The notes: a model not told the origin generated them from the letters alone. A stretch of 7,378 nucleotides of DNA from Nocardioides sp. (GCA_029264225.1 JARICB010000173.1:1-7378), one strand, 5' to 3'; numbered from the stretch's first letter, positions 1 to 5,940 are shown. A program made the numbers and translations.

Positions 1-24
1 GGACTCGGGCCGGTACGACGGGGA

Positions 25-2058
25 CTACGGCGCCGGCGTACCGACCTCGTCCTCGATCAGGTCCGGCAGCAAGACGTTGAAGCGCCGCACCTGGGCGCTG
101 ACCACGACATCCTCCGACTGCGCGGCACCATCTGCAGGGTCCAACGCGGTCAGGACGTAGCGACCGATGGGCGGCAGACCGAGTTCGTAGTGGCCCCCCT
201 CGTCGGTGCGGGTCGCGCCGACGGACTCCCCGGAGGAGTCGGTCAGCACCACCAGGGCCTCCTCGACTGGCCAGCCGCCGCGCGAGACGACACCTGCGAC
301 GGTGAGCCGCTGGTTCATCTCCAACATCGCCACCGTGGCCGGGTCGAGTTCGCGCAGCTCGGAGCGCGCGGCCCAACCCTCGGCGCCGTACACCACGAGG
401 TACTCCCCCGCGCCGGGCACTACGACCGACCAGCAACCCTCGTTGTCGGTACGCGCCCAGTCGGCCTGCTGGCCGGTGCGCTCCAGCACGGAAACGACCG
501 CCAGCCGCGCTGGTCTGCCATTGGGCTTGGTGACCCGGCCACGGATGACGACCTCCGTACCGGCCTCGGCACGGCGTACGGAATCAGGACGGACCGAAGC
601 AGCGGGCACTCCGGTGCGGGACGTCGGTGGGTGCGCCAGGGCGGGAGAGGTACGGGCCGGGATGTAGAACGCGACAGCGGCACCGAGGAACGCCGCACCA
701 GCCGCCAGCCAGCTCGTCGCGTGGACGGATGCCTCGGAGGGGAACGCGCCGCTGGCAATCGTGCCGGCGGCGAGTACGGCGGCAACGGTGGCCGAGCAGG
801 TGGAGGTACCGATGGAACGCACGACGGTGTTGAGCCCGTTGGCGGCGGCGGTCTCCGTGATCGGCACCGACTGCATGATCAGCACCGGCATAGAGGCGAA
901 GCTGACCGCGATACCGAGAGCCACGACCATGACGCCGAACATCAGCTCGATGATGGAGCCGTCGAGCAGCACCCGCAAGACATATCCGAAGCCGGTCACC
1001 GACAGACCGATCAGCAGCGTCGTGCGTGCTCCGAACCGTCGGGTGATGGCCGCCGAGACGGGCGCCATCAGGACCATCAGGATGCCGCCGGGCAGCATCG
1101 CCAATCCGGCGTCGGTGACCGAGAGCCCGAACCCGATGCCGCTCGAGACTGGGAACTGGAGCTGCTGGATCGCCACCAGCATGTTGGCGAACATCGCGAA
1201 GCCGGCGAGCAGCGAGGCGATGTTGGTCAGCAGTACCGGTCGGCGGGCCGAGGTGCGCAGGTCAACGAGTGGCTGACCGGTGCGCAGTTCCCACGGCACC
1301 CAGAGCCCGAAGACGAGTATGGAGACCAGGAAGGAGAGCAACGTCCACTGCGACAGCCAGCCCCACTGCCCGCCCTTGGAGATCGCCAGGAGCAGCGCCG
1401 TCAGCGCGATCGACATCAAGATCGCGCCGAGCCAGTCGAAACTGCCGGGCGCTCGCACGCTCGACTCCGGCACCACGGCGAGGACCAGGACCAACATCAC
1501 CACGGCCATCACGACGCTGCCCCAGAACACCGCCTGCCAGCCGAACGCCGCATAGATCACCCCCGACAGCGGCAGCCCGACCGCGCCGCCGATGCCGAGG
1601 GTGGCGCTCATCAGGGCGACGGCGCCACCGATCTTGTCCGCGGGCAGCGCGTCGCGCATCGTCGAGATGCCGATCGGGATCAGCGCCGGCGCGAAGCCCT
1701 GCAACGCCCGGGCCACGATCAGCAGCATGAGTGAGTCGGCGACGGCGCCGAGGACGGAGCCGATCAGCAGGACGACGAGGGAGATCACGATCATCCGTCG
1801 CTTGCCGTACATGTCGGCCAAGCGCGTCAGGATCGGCGTCGCCACCGCGCTGGTGAGGAGCGTCACCGTCACCAGCCAGGAGGCGTTGTCGATGCTGGTG
1901 TCCAGCAACTTGGGGAAGTCGGGCAGCAGCGGCACCACCAACGTCTGCATGAGCGAGACCGCGGTGCCGCACAGGGCCAGTACCAGCACGATGGCTGCGG
2001 TCCGCGGGGGCTTCGCGGGCGCCACCACGGCGGGGGATTCAACCTCGGAAATTGTCAT
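25..2058 (-). CDS. DHA2-family MFS multidrug exporter with C-terminal tandem CarboxypepD_reg/CnaB-like domains
   Basis: The protein has 677 aa. Residues 21-467 form about 14 hydrophobic segments, as in the EmrB/QacA (DHA2) drug:H+ antiporters, which export lipophilic toxic compounds across the plasma membrane. MFS motif A is visible as LADMYGKRRM (80-89) in the TM2-TM3 loop, and a motif-C-like GLPLSGVIYAAFGW follows (161-174). DHA2 exporters usually end soon after TM14, but here about 210 residues follow. A Pro/Ala/Ser-rich linker (470-500) leads to two similar beta-sandwich repeats (about 503-566 and 585-660), each with G-x-V, a TD-x-x-G turn and G-x-Y, as in carboxypeptidase-regulatory-like or CnaB folds. 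The ATG at 2058 is chosen because no in-frame start precedes it; no good Shine-Dalgarno is visible. No regulator gene is adjacent. The family is confident; the substrate is unknown. Confidence 0.9.
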   Translation of the reverse strand: MTISEVESPAVVAPAKPPRTAAIVLVLALCGTAVSLMQTLVVPLLPDFPKLLDTSIDNASWLVTVTLLTSAVATPILTRLADMYGKRRMIVISLVVLLIGSVLGAVADSLMLLIVARALQGFAPALIPIGISTMRDALPADKIGGAVALMSATLGIGGAVGLPLSGVIYAAFGWQAVFWGSVVMAVVMLVLVLAVVPESSVRAPGSFDWLGAILMSIALTALLLAISKGGQWGWLSQWTLLSFLVSILVFGLWVPWELRTGQPLVDLRTSARRPVLLTNIASLLAGFAMFANMLVAIQQLQFPVSSGIGFGLSVTDAGLAMLPGGILMVLMAPVSAAITRRFGARTTLLIGLSVTGFGYVLRVLLDGSIIELMFGVMVVALGIAVSFASMPVLIMQSVPITETAAANGLNTVVRSIGTSTCSATVAAVLAAGTIASGAFPSEASVHATSWLAAGAAFLGAAVAFYIPARTSPALAHPPTSRTGVPAASVRPDSVRRAEAGTEVVIRGRVTKPNGRPARLAVVSVLERTGQQADWARTDNEGCWSVVVPGAGEYLVVYGAEGWAARSELRELDPATVAMLEMNQRLTVAGVVSRGGWPVEEALVVLTDSSGESVGATRTDEGGHYELGLPPIGRYVLTALDPADGAAQSEDVVVSAQVRRFNVLLPDLIEDEVGTPAP

Positions 2059-2090
2059 TGGGGGTACCCACGCTCGCCTGCCACCGAGCG

Positions 2091-2096
2091 ATCCTA
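2091..2096 (-). promoter_or_regulatory. Candidate -10 element of the MFS exporter gene
   Basis: On the minus strand this reads TAGGAT, fitting the actinobacterial TANNNT -10 consensus. It would place the transcript start near 2084 and give a leader of about 26 nt before the ATG at 2058. No convincing -35 hexamer is visible at 16-19 nt upstream, and the leader has no clear Shine-Dalgarno. It is the best hexamer in the 103-bp gap between the exporter and the next gene. Confidence 0.35.
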
Positions 2097-2161
2097 CCGG
2101 CGATCCGGAGCGACGGGAGGCCGGGTCTCACCCAGTCAGGCGACCAGTGCCGTCGCTTCCC

Positions 2162-2800
2162 TCACCCGCTCAGGACGACCGACGCACGTTGGAGGCGATC
2201 GTTGGCGCAGACGGCAACGCCCATGAACGCGATGCCGATGATGACCGTCTGAACCGTCTGCAGGCCGGGTGTGACGAGGTTGAACGGCAGCAGCACGGCG
2301 TGCAGGAAGAACAGCGCCGGCACCCACCGCGGAACGGTGCGCGCACGAAGCAGGGCCACCGCGAACAGCACCTCCCCGAGGTAGAAGCAGCCAAGGAACA
2401 TCGCTGCGAAGACGAGGAGTCCATTGTCCTGGGCGAGCAGAGCCACCTCGTGCGGCCCCAGCACGTCGGCCTTGGACAACGCCCGGAAGAAGATCAGCAG
2501 GGCGCCGTACGCCGCCATCCCCATGGTCGCGACCCCGAACACTGCGGTCCCGACCATCCCCGTTCGACGGCCTTGCTGCGGGAGTAAGTAGAGGAACGTA
2601 GGCAGTCCGAGGTTCAGCCCGACCGCACAGAGCAGGTAGGCCACGGAGGCCATGATCCAGCGGCCGTCCTGAAGCTGCGCGTTCTGTAGCAGCGAGTAGC
2701 CATCCGGACTCGACGGCAGGCTCAACGAGCCGAGAACCAGTGCGACCGCACCGCTTGCCAGCGCCGCGCCGCTGTAAGGCACCCAACTCGTCGTTGCCAT
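2162..2800 (-). CDS. Six-TM integral membrane protein, unknown function (possibly DUF4386-like)
   Basis: The protein has 212 aa from the ATG at 2800. It is almost entirely hydrophobic, with about six predicted membrane segments (roughly residues 10-28, 50-75, 83-108, 126-151, 157-178 and 184-203). Charged residues are confined to short loops and the C-terminal tail (NDRLQRAS). I see no catalytic motif. Length and pattern resemble the small DUF4386-type proteins, but this is only an impression. The frame stays open upstream to an ATG at 3007, but those 69 residues are low-complexity Ser/Ala/Pro sequence antisense to the acyl-CoA dehydrogenase, so the 2800 start is preferred. That start is preceded at 6 nt by TACGTT, a leaderless-type -10. 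The gene is divergent from the acyl-CoA dehydrogenase and co-directional with the exporter, 103 bp ahead of it. A shared transcript is possible but not shown. Confidence 0.75.
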   Translation of the reverse strand: MATTSWVPYSGAALASGAVALVLGSLSLPSSPDGYSLLQNAQLQDGRWIMASVAYLLCAVGLNLGLPTFLYLLPQQGRRTGMVGTAVFGVATMGMAAYGALLIFFRALSKADVLGPHEVALLAQDNGLLVFAAMFLGCFYLGEVLFAVALLRARTVPRWVPALFFLHAVLLPFNLVTPGLQTVQTVIIGIAFMGVAVCANDRLQRASVVLSG

Positions 2801-2806
2801 CTCCAG

Positions 2807-2812
2807 AACGTA
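2807..2812 (-). promoter_or_regulatory. Leaderless-type -10 for the six-TM membrane protein
   Basis: The minus strand reads TACGTT, then six bases, then ATG (2800). TANNNT with a 6-7 nt gap to the start codon is the actinobacterial leaderless pattern, in which transcription begins at the initiating A. The only purine-rich run, GGAG, directly abuts the ATG and is too close to act as a Shine-Dalgarno. A -35 match is weak (TTGCCC, 21 nt upstream). Confidence 0.45.
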
Positions 2813-2815
2813 CGT

Positions 2816-2835
2816 CCACGGTGGCGGCGCCGTGG
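2816..2835. promoter_or_regulatory. Inverted repeat CCACGG-N8-CCGTGG, possible operator
   Basis: Arms CCACGG (2816-2821) and CCGTGG (2830-2835) are perfect inverted copies separated by 8 bp. The site covers the region just upstream of the minus-strand -10, where a bound repressor would block the membrane-protein promoter. Six-base G/C-rich arms can occur by chance at this composition, so this is a modest candidate. Confidence 0.3.
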
Positions 2836-2851
2836 GCAAAGCCACGCACTT

Positions 2852-2865
2852 GACCAAAGTTGGAC
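2852..2865. promoter_or_regulatory. Palindrome GACCAAAGTTGGAC, possible operator of the divergent pair
   Basis: The core is CCAA-AG-TTGG, a perfect inverted repeat, extended by a G/C pair after one mismatch on each side. It overlaps the likely -35 (TTGGAC, 2860-2865) of the acyl-CoA dehydrogenase promoter. It is A/T-richer than its surroundings, which makes it stand out. Fatty-acid catabolic genes are often governed by TetR- or GntR-type repressors with palindromic sites. Which regulator would bind here cannot be told, and no regulator gene lies in the window. Confidence 0.35.
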
Positions 2866-2890
2866 CACCTCGGGCTCCTGTGCGTACCGT
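2860..2890 (+). promoter_or_regulatory. Leaderless-type promoter of the acyl-CoA dehydrogenase
   Basis: A -35-like TTGGAC (2860-2865) is followed after 19 bp by TACCGT (2885-2890), a TANNNT -10. Seven bases later comes the ATG at 2898. This spacing makes the A of the start codon the predicted transcript start. There is no Shine-Dalgarno before the ATG. A TTGACC at 2850-2855 is a better -35 sequence but lies too far away (29 bp). Confidence 0.5.
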
Positions 2891-2897
2891 CGCAGGC

Positions 2898-4058
2898 ATG
2901 ACCGCCGCCCGCATCATGCCGACCGAGGAGTCCGTCGAGCTGCTCAAGCTCGTCCGTGAAATGGCTGCGCGGGAGCTGGCCCCCCGCTCGGCCGAGGCCG
3001 AAGCCACCGAGACGTTTCCACGCGAGGTGTTCCGACTCCTCGGTGACGCCGGACTGCTGGGGCTGCCCTATCCGGAGGAGTTCGGCGGCGGCGGCCAGCC
3101 CTATGAGGTCTACCTGCAGGTGCTCGAGGAACTCGGCGCCGTCTGGTCCTCGGTCGGCGTCGGCGTCTCGGTACACGCACTGTCATGCTTCGGCCTCGCC
3201 TCCTTCGGTACGCCGGAGCAACGCAGCGAGTGGTTGCCGGAGATGCTCGGCGGCACCCTGCTCGGGGCCTACTGCCTCTCCGAGGCACACGCCGGATCCG
3301 ACCCCGCAGCAATGAAGACGACCGCGCGCCGCGACGGTGATCACTACGTCCTCAACGGCGCGAAGGCATGGACCACGCACGGGGGCCACGCTGACTTCTA
3401 CAAGGTGATGGCCCGAACCTCCGATGACCGATTCGGCATCTCCTGCTTCTTGGTTCCCGCCTCGACTCCCGGGCTCACCGCCGACCCGCCGGAGCGAAAG
3501 ATGGGGCTGACCGGCTCGGCGACGGCGACGATGCGTTTCGACGACGTACGCATCCCACTCAACCGTCGCCTCGGCGCCGAGGGCGAGGGGCTGCGCATCG
3601 CCTTGGCCGGTCTGGACTCGGGTCGGCTCGGGATCGCCGCCGTTGCCACCGGGCTGGCGCAGGGGGCGCTCGATGCAGCCGTCTCCTACGCCCGCGAGCG
3701 GGAGACCTTCGGCAAGGCGATCATCGATCACCAGGGGCTGGCGTTCCTGCTCGCCGACATGGAGGCAGCCATCGTCTCCGCCCGGGCGACGACGCTCCAT
3801 GCCGCGCGGCTGCGAGATGCCGGGCACCCGTTCACCCGTGAGGCCTCGATCGCCAAGATGGTGGCCACCGACAACGCGATGAAGGTGACCACCGACGCCG
3901 TACAGGTGCTCGGCGGCTTCGGGTACACCCGCGATTTCCCCCTCGAGCGCTACATGCGGGAGGCGAAGGTCATGCAGATCTTCGAGGGGACCAACCAGAT
4001 TCAGCGCATGGTGATCTCCCGGTCGCTGGCCAAGGGTGACGCCGGGGGGATCGCTTAG
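2898..4058 (+). CDS. Acyl-CoA dehydrogenase family protein (FAD-dependent)
   Basis: The protein has 386 aa, the usual length for a cytosolic acyl-CoA dehydrogenase. These enzymes oxidise acyl-CoA to trans-2-enoyl-CoA and pass electrons to electron-transfer flavoprotein. The N-terminal helical domain is about 1-120. Signature 1 is at 126-138 (CLSEAHAGSDPAA), in the FAD/substrate-binding beta domain. Signature 2 begins QVLGGFGYTRDFPLERYMRE (336-355). The active-site region FEGTNQIQR (362-370) contains E363, the position of the catalytic base in short/medium-chain family members. Thus all landmarks are intact. The ATG at 2898 is preferred over an upstream in-frame ATG at 2832 because the mature fold begins here and a TACCGT -10 lies 7 nt ahead. 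Chain-length or branched-chain preference cannot be read from sequence alone. No ETF, CoA ligase or thiolase gene is next to it, so pathway context is missing. Confidence 0.95.
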   Translation: MTAARIMPTEESVELLKLVREMAARELAPRSAEAEATETFPREVFRLLGDAGLLGLPYPEEFGGGGQPYEVYLQVLEELGAVWSSVGVGVSVHALSCFGLASFGTPEQRSEWLPEMLGGTLLGAYCLSEAHAGSDPAAMKTTARRDGDHYVLNGAKAWTTHGGHADFYKVMARTSDDRFGISCFLVPASTPGLTADPPERKMGLTGSATATMRFDDVRIPLNRRLGAEGEGLRIALAGLDSGRLGIAAVATGLAQGALDAAVSYARERETFGKAIIDHQGLAFLLADMEAAIVSARATTLHAARLRDAGHPFTREASIAKMVATDNAMKVTTDAVQVLGGFGYTRDFPLERYMREAKVMQIFEGTNQIQRMVISRSLAKGDAGGIA

Positions 4059-4064
4059 GCGGTG

Positions 4065-4130
4065 GAGATTCACCGGCTGGCCGGTGAATTCCTAGGTGGG
4101 ACCCCGAAGCATTGGTCACAAACCTAGGAA
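4065..4130 (+). repeat. Left terminal inverted repeat (two nested hairpins)
   Basis: The outer part is a 9-bp-stem hairpin, ATTCACCGG / CCGGTGAAT (4068-4076 with 4081-4089), loop CTGG. The inner part pairs TTCCTAGGT (4089-4097) with ACCTAGGAA (4122-4130), with a second short helix GACC/GGTC (4100-4103 with 4114-4117) inside. Two CCTAGG hexamers start 32 bp apart (4091, 4123). The whole block is the inverse of 5180-5245 at about 56 of 66 positions. Confidence 0.8.
4068..4089 (+). terminator. Hairpin just after the acyl-CoA dehydrogenase stop, possible terminator
   Basis: A 9-bp G/C-rich stem with a four-base loop begins 10 nt past the TAG at 4056-4058, where a transcription terminator would sit. 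No T-run follows, so it would have to act as a T-less terminator of the kind proposed for actinobacteria. It is also the outermost part of the left terminal repeat, so its role may be in the element, in termination, or in both. Confidence 0.4.
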
Positions 4131-4149
4131 ACTGATCTCGAAGTTCGGG

Positions 4150-4158
4150 TTATCCACA
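4150..4158 (+). promoter_or_regulatory. DnaA-box-like sequence TTATCCACA
   Basis: The bases TTATCCACA match the high-affinity E. coli DnaA box exactly. The usual actinobacterial box is TTGTCCACA, one base different. It lies 51 bp upstream of the ATG of the nuclease-like gene, inside the candidate element and just inside its left repeat. I noticed no second box, so this is not an origin. It could be a DnaA-responsive control site, a family-specific upstream motif, or chance. Confidence 0.35.
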
Positions 4159-4208
4159 GTCAGACATTCGCGGGATTGAACGTGGCGCCGTACGGCAAGG
4201 CTCTTCCC

Positions 4209-5165
4209 ATGATGGAAACGCCACAGCTCGTCGACCTCAGCACATTGGTCCAGCCGCGTCGTGCCCTGCTCGACGCGGGGTACGACGACAACCACATCGC
4301 TAGGCTGGTGCGAGCCAAGATCCTCCACCGTATCCGAGCCGGCGCCTACGTCGACCACGTCGTCTGGCACTCGTTATCCCCAGCCGATCAACACCGACTA
4401 CGCGCGCGAGCCATCCTCCTGGTCGCACATCCGGCCACCGTGCTGACGCACGTGTCATCCATCATTGAACTCGGTGGAACCGTGTGGAACATCCCACTGA
4501 GCCACGTTCACACCACCCGCCTCGACGGCAAGGCGGGGCGCAGGCAGCGCGATTGGATCCAGCACCGCGGCTCACTGGACGAGGACTCAGTGATCCAGGT
4601 GGGTGATGTCTCGATCAGCGCGCCCCCGCGAGCCGCCGTCGAAGTCACCACGATCAGTTCGCTCGAACCGGCGCTGGTGACCGTCAACGACCTGCTTCAC
4701 CGCGACGTGATGAGCGAGGCATCATTCGCGGCGGCCGCCCACCGGTACCGCTACTGGCCAAGCAGCCTGGTGAGCGATCTCGTCGTCCGCTTGTGCAACC
4801 GTCACGTCGAATCCGTCGGCGAGACACGATTCGACTTCTTCTGCTGGGCCCAGCACCTGCCGAGAGCTGTTCCCCAATTCAAGATCCTGGACGAGTCCGG
4901 AAGGACCTTCGCGCGCGTTGACTTTGCCTGGCCCGAGTTCGGGGTCTTCGTGGAGTTCGACGGCCGAGCCAAGTACACGCTGCACCGCAGACCCGGCGAG
5001 AGCCTGGATGAGTTCCTCTACCGGGAGAAGCGTCGCGAGGAGCGGATCTCGCTTCTTACGGGGTGGGTGTGCATCAGGATCACGTGGGCCGATCTCAACG
5101 ACCCGGTGCGACTGGCGGCTCGGATCCGCGCGATCCTGCAGTCGCGTGCGGCGTACCGCCCCTGA
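4209..5165 (+). CDS. AbiEi-type winged-helix domain fused to a Vsr/DUF559-like nuclease domain (orphan)
   Basis: The protein has 318 aa from the ATG at 4209, which has AAGG eight bases upstream; an ATG at 4212 and a TTG at 4176 are alternatives. Residues 15-50 (RRALLDAGYDDNHIARLV, then ILHRIRAGAYV) resemble the N-terminal HTH of type IV AbiEi-like antitoxins. Residues 60-165 are a linker region with A-x-L-L-V-AHPATVLTH. Residues 200-312 look like a PD-(D/E)XK fold of the Vsr/DUF559 type: ESVGETRFD (201-209), D238 in VDFAW, E249 and D251 in VEFDG, K255, then EKRREERISLLTGW and RITWADL. These acidic residues and the Lys are the expected metal and catalytic set, so the domain appears intact. No AbiEii-type nucleotidyltransferase toxin is adjacent, so it is unlikely to be half of a standard AbiE pair. 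Such proteins are, from memory, common and often multicopy in actinobacteria, with function unproven. DNA-cutting activity is inference. Confidence 0.8.
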   Translation: MMETPQLVDLSTLVQPRRALLDAGYDDNHIARLVRAKILHRIRAGAYVDHVVWHSLSPADQHRLRARAILLVAHPATVLTHVSSIIELGGTVWNIPLSHVHTTRLDGKAGRRQRDWIQHRGSLDEDSVIQVGDVSISAPPRAAVEVTTISSLEPALVTVNDLLHRDVMSEASFAAAAHRYRYWPSSLVSDLVVRLCNRHVESVGETRFDFFCWAQHLPRAVPQFKILDESGRTFARVDFAWPEFGVFVEFDGRAKYTLHRRPGESLDEFLYREKRREERISLLTGWVCIRITWADLNDPVRLAARIRAILQSRAAYRP

Positions 5166-5179
5166 GGTTTGCGCCCCGA

Positions 5180-5245
5180 TTCCTAGGTTAGAGGGCAATC
5201 CTTTGGGCTCTAACCTAGGAATTCACCGGCCAACCGGTGAATCTC
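5180..5245 (-). repeat. Right terminal inverted repeat (two nested hairpins)
   Basis: This is the mirror copy of 4065-4130. The inner hairpin is stronger here: ATTCCTAGGTTAGAG (5179-5193) pairs perfectly with CTCTAACCTAGGAAT (5208-5222), 15 bp around a 14-nt loop. The outer hairpin pairs ATTCACCGG (5221-5229) with CCGGTGAAT (5234-5242) around CCAA. The two CCTAGG hexamers again start 32 bp apart (5182, 5214). The two inner loops have diverged from the left copy while the paired arms are kept. Confidence 0.8.
5221..5242 (-). terminator. Hairpin after the F420 reductase stop, possible terminator
   Basis: A 9-bp stem with loop CCAA lies 26 nt beyond the stop codon of the minus-strand reductase gene (5269). 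Together with the neighbouring 15-bp hairpin (5179-5222), which follows the plus-strand nuclease gene by 13 nt, it could end transcription from both directions. No T-tract follows on either strand. It is also the outer part of the right terminal repeat. Confidence 0.4.
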
Positions 5246-5268
5246 GCGGCCCCGCCGGCCAGCCCGAC

Positions 5269-5934
5269 TCAGACGTCGGTAACGCGAACGCCGGCGTGGG
5301 CCTTGTAGCGCCGGTTGACGGAGATCAGGTTGGCGGTGAGGGCCTCGACCTGGTGGGCGTTGCGCAGACGCCCGCCGAAGATGCCGCGGACTCCGGGGAT
5401 GGCATCGGCGAGAGCGGCGACCAGGTCGGTGGCCTCGCGTACGTCGCCCAGTACGAAGACGTCGGTGTCGACCGTCGCCACGTCGGGGTCGTCGAGCAGG
5501 ACCGCGCTGACGTTGTGGAAGGCGCCGACGACGGTGGCCTCGGGCAGTACGGCCTGGGCCTGCTGGGCGGCTGAGCCCTCTTCGACGGGGAGGGCGTAGG
5601 CGCCCTGCTTGTCGAAGCCGAGCGGATTGACGCAGTCGACGACGACCTTGCCGGCCAGGGTGGAGGCCAACGACTCGAGCAGTTCCTTGTGGCCGTCCCA
5701 CGGTACGGCGACCACAACGACGTCGGCCTGCTCGGCGGCTTCGGCGTTGGTGGCGCCGGAGACGGTGCCCCCAGTGGCCGCGGCCAGTTCGGCGGCGGCC
5801 TCAGCGGCTCGGGAGGCGTCACGGCTGCCGAGTACGACGGGGATGCCGGCTGTGGCCCAGCGGCGGGCGAGGCCACGGCCCTGGGGGCCGGTTCCGCCGA
5901 GAACGGCGACGATGGTGTCTGCGGGGAAGGTCAT
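5269..5934 (-). CDS. npdG: NADPH-dependent F420 reductase (F420:NADP oxidoreductase)
   Basis: The protein has 221 aa, the standard length of the NpdG/Fno family. It catalyses reversible hydride transfer between NADPH and coenzyme F420 in the cytosol, linking the NADPH pool to F420H2-dependent reductases. The N-terminal Rossmann motif is GGTGPQGRG (13-21), and GSR (36-38) supplies the Arg expected to hold the NADP 2'-phosphate. DVVVVAVPW (71-79), VVVDCVNPLGF (97-107) and GAFHNVSA (137-144) are family-typical blocks. The C-terminal part contains LGDVREATDLV and LRNAHQVEALT (190-200). The ATG at 5934 begins just ahead of the first beta strand and has upstream signals at the right distance. It is convergent with the inserted unit and divergent from the DJ-1 gene across 74 bp. 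The name rests on family resemblance. Confidence 0.88.
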   Translation of the reverse strand: MTFPADTIVAVLGGTGPQGRGLARRWATAGIPVVLGSRDASRAAEAAAELAAATGGTVSGATNAEAAEQADVVVVAVPWDGHKELLESLASTLAGKVVVDCVNPLGFDKQGAYALPVEEGSAAQQAQAVLPEATVVGAFHNVSAVLLDDPDVATVDTDVFVLGDVREATDLVAALADAIPGVRGIFGGRLRNAHQVEALTANLISVNRRYKAHAGVRVTDV

Positions 5935-5940
5935 GACGCG

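Larger units (their letters stand above)
4065..5245. mobile_element. Candidate single-gene element bounded by 66-bp terminal inverted repeats
   Basis: A 1181-bp unit lies exactly between two convergent genes, starting 6 bp after the acyl-CoA dehydrogenase stop and ending 23 bp before the F420 reductase stop. Its two ends are mirror copies of equal length (66 bp). Aligned by eye, the outermost 33 bp match at 32 positions and the whole 66 bp at about 56. It holds one gene, an AbiEi-HTH/Vsr-like nuclease protein. Lines sampled by eye inside are about 53-70% G+C, mostly near 62%, against about 70-77% in flanking genes, which suggests transfer. I find no clear target-site duplication (flanks GCGGTG and GCGGCC) and no transposase or HUH domain. 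It could be a non-autonomous element moved in trans, a nuclease-driven selfish element, or a gene between duplicated terminator palindromes. Confidence 0.5.

Noticed and set aside
11..43. CGGTACG/CGTACCG inverted repeat around the exporter stop codon, as a terminator
   Set aside because: The stem is only seven bp with a 19-nt loop, it includes the last codons of the gene, and there is no T-run.
190..1734. Long plus-strand frames opposite the exporter
   Set aside because: Products are Arg/Gly/His-rich without recognisable domains, while the opposite strand encodes a clear 14-TM transporter.
1592..2587. A 331-codon plus-strand open frame across the exporter start and the six-TM gene
   Set aside because: It is antisense to two better-supported genes, and its product is low-complexity and Arg/Ser/His-rich, typical of a GC-driven shadow frame.
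2832..2897. Upstream ATG start for the acyl-CoA dehydrogenase
   Set aside because: The added 22 residues do not belong to the fold and would cover the promoter-like TTGGAC/TACCGT pair.
2801..3007. N-terminal extension of the six-TM protein to an ATG at 3007
   Set aside because: It would overlap the start of the acyl-CoA dehydrogenase by about 110 bp, and the added residues are compositionally unlike a membrane protein.
4065..5245. IS element encoding its own transposase
   Set aside because: The only gene in the unit has no DDE, HUH or recombinase motif I can see; its catalytic residues fit a Vsr-like nuclease.
4059..5249. GCGG on both sides of the candidate element as a target-site duplication
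   Set aside because: On the left GCGG (4059-4062) is two bases away from the repeat end, on the right (5246-5249) directly adjacent, and it is a common 4-mer in GC-rich DNA.
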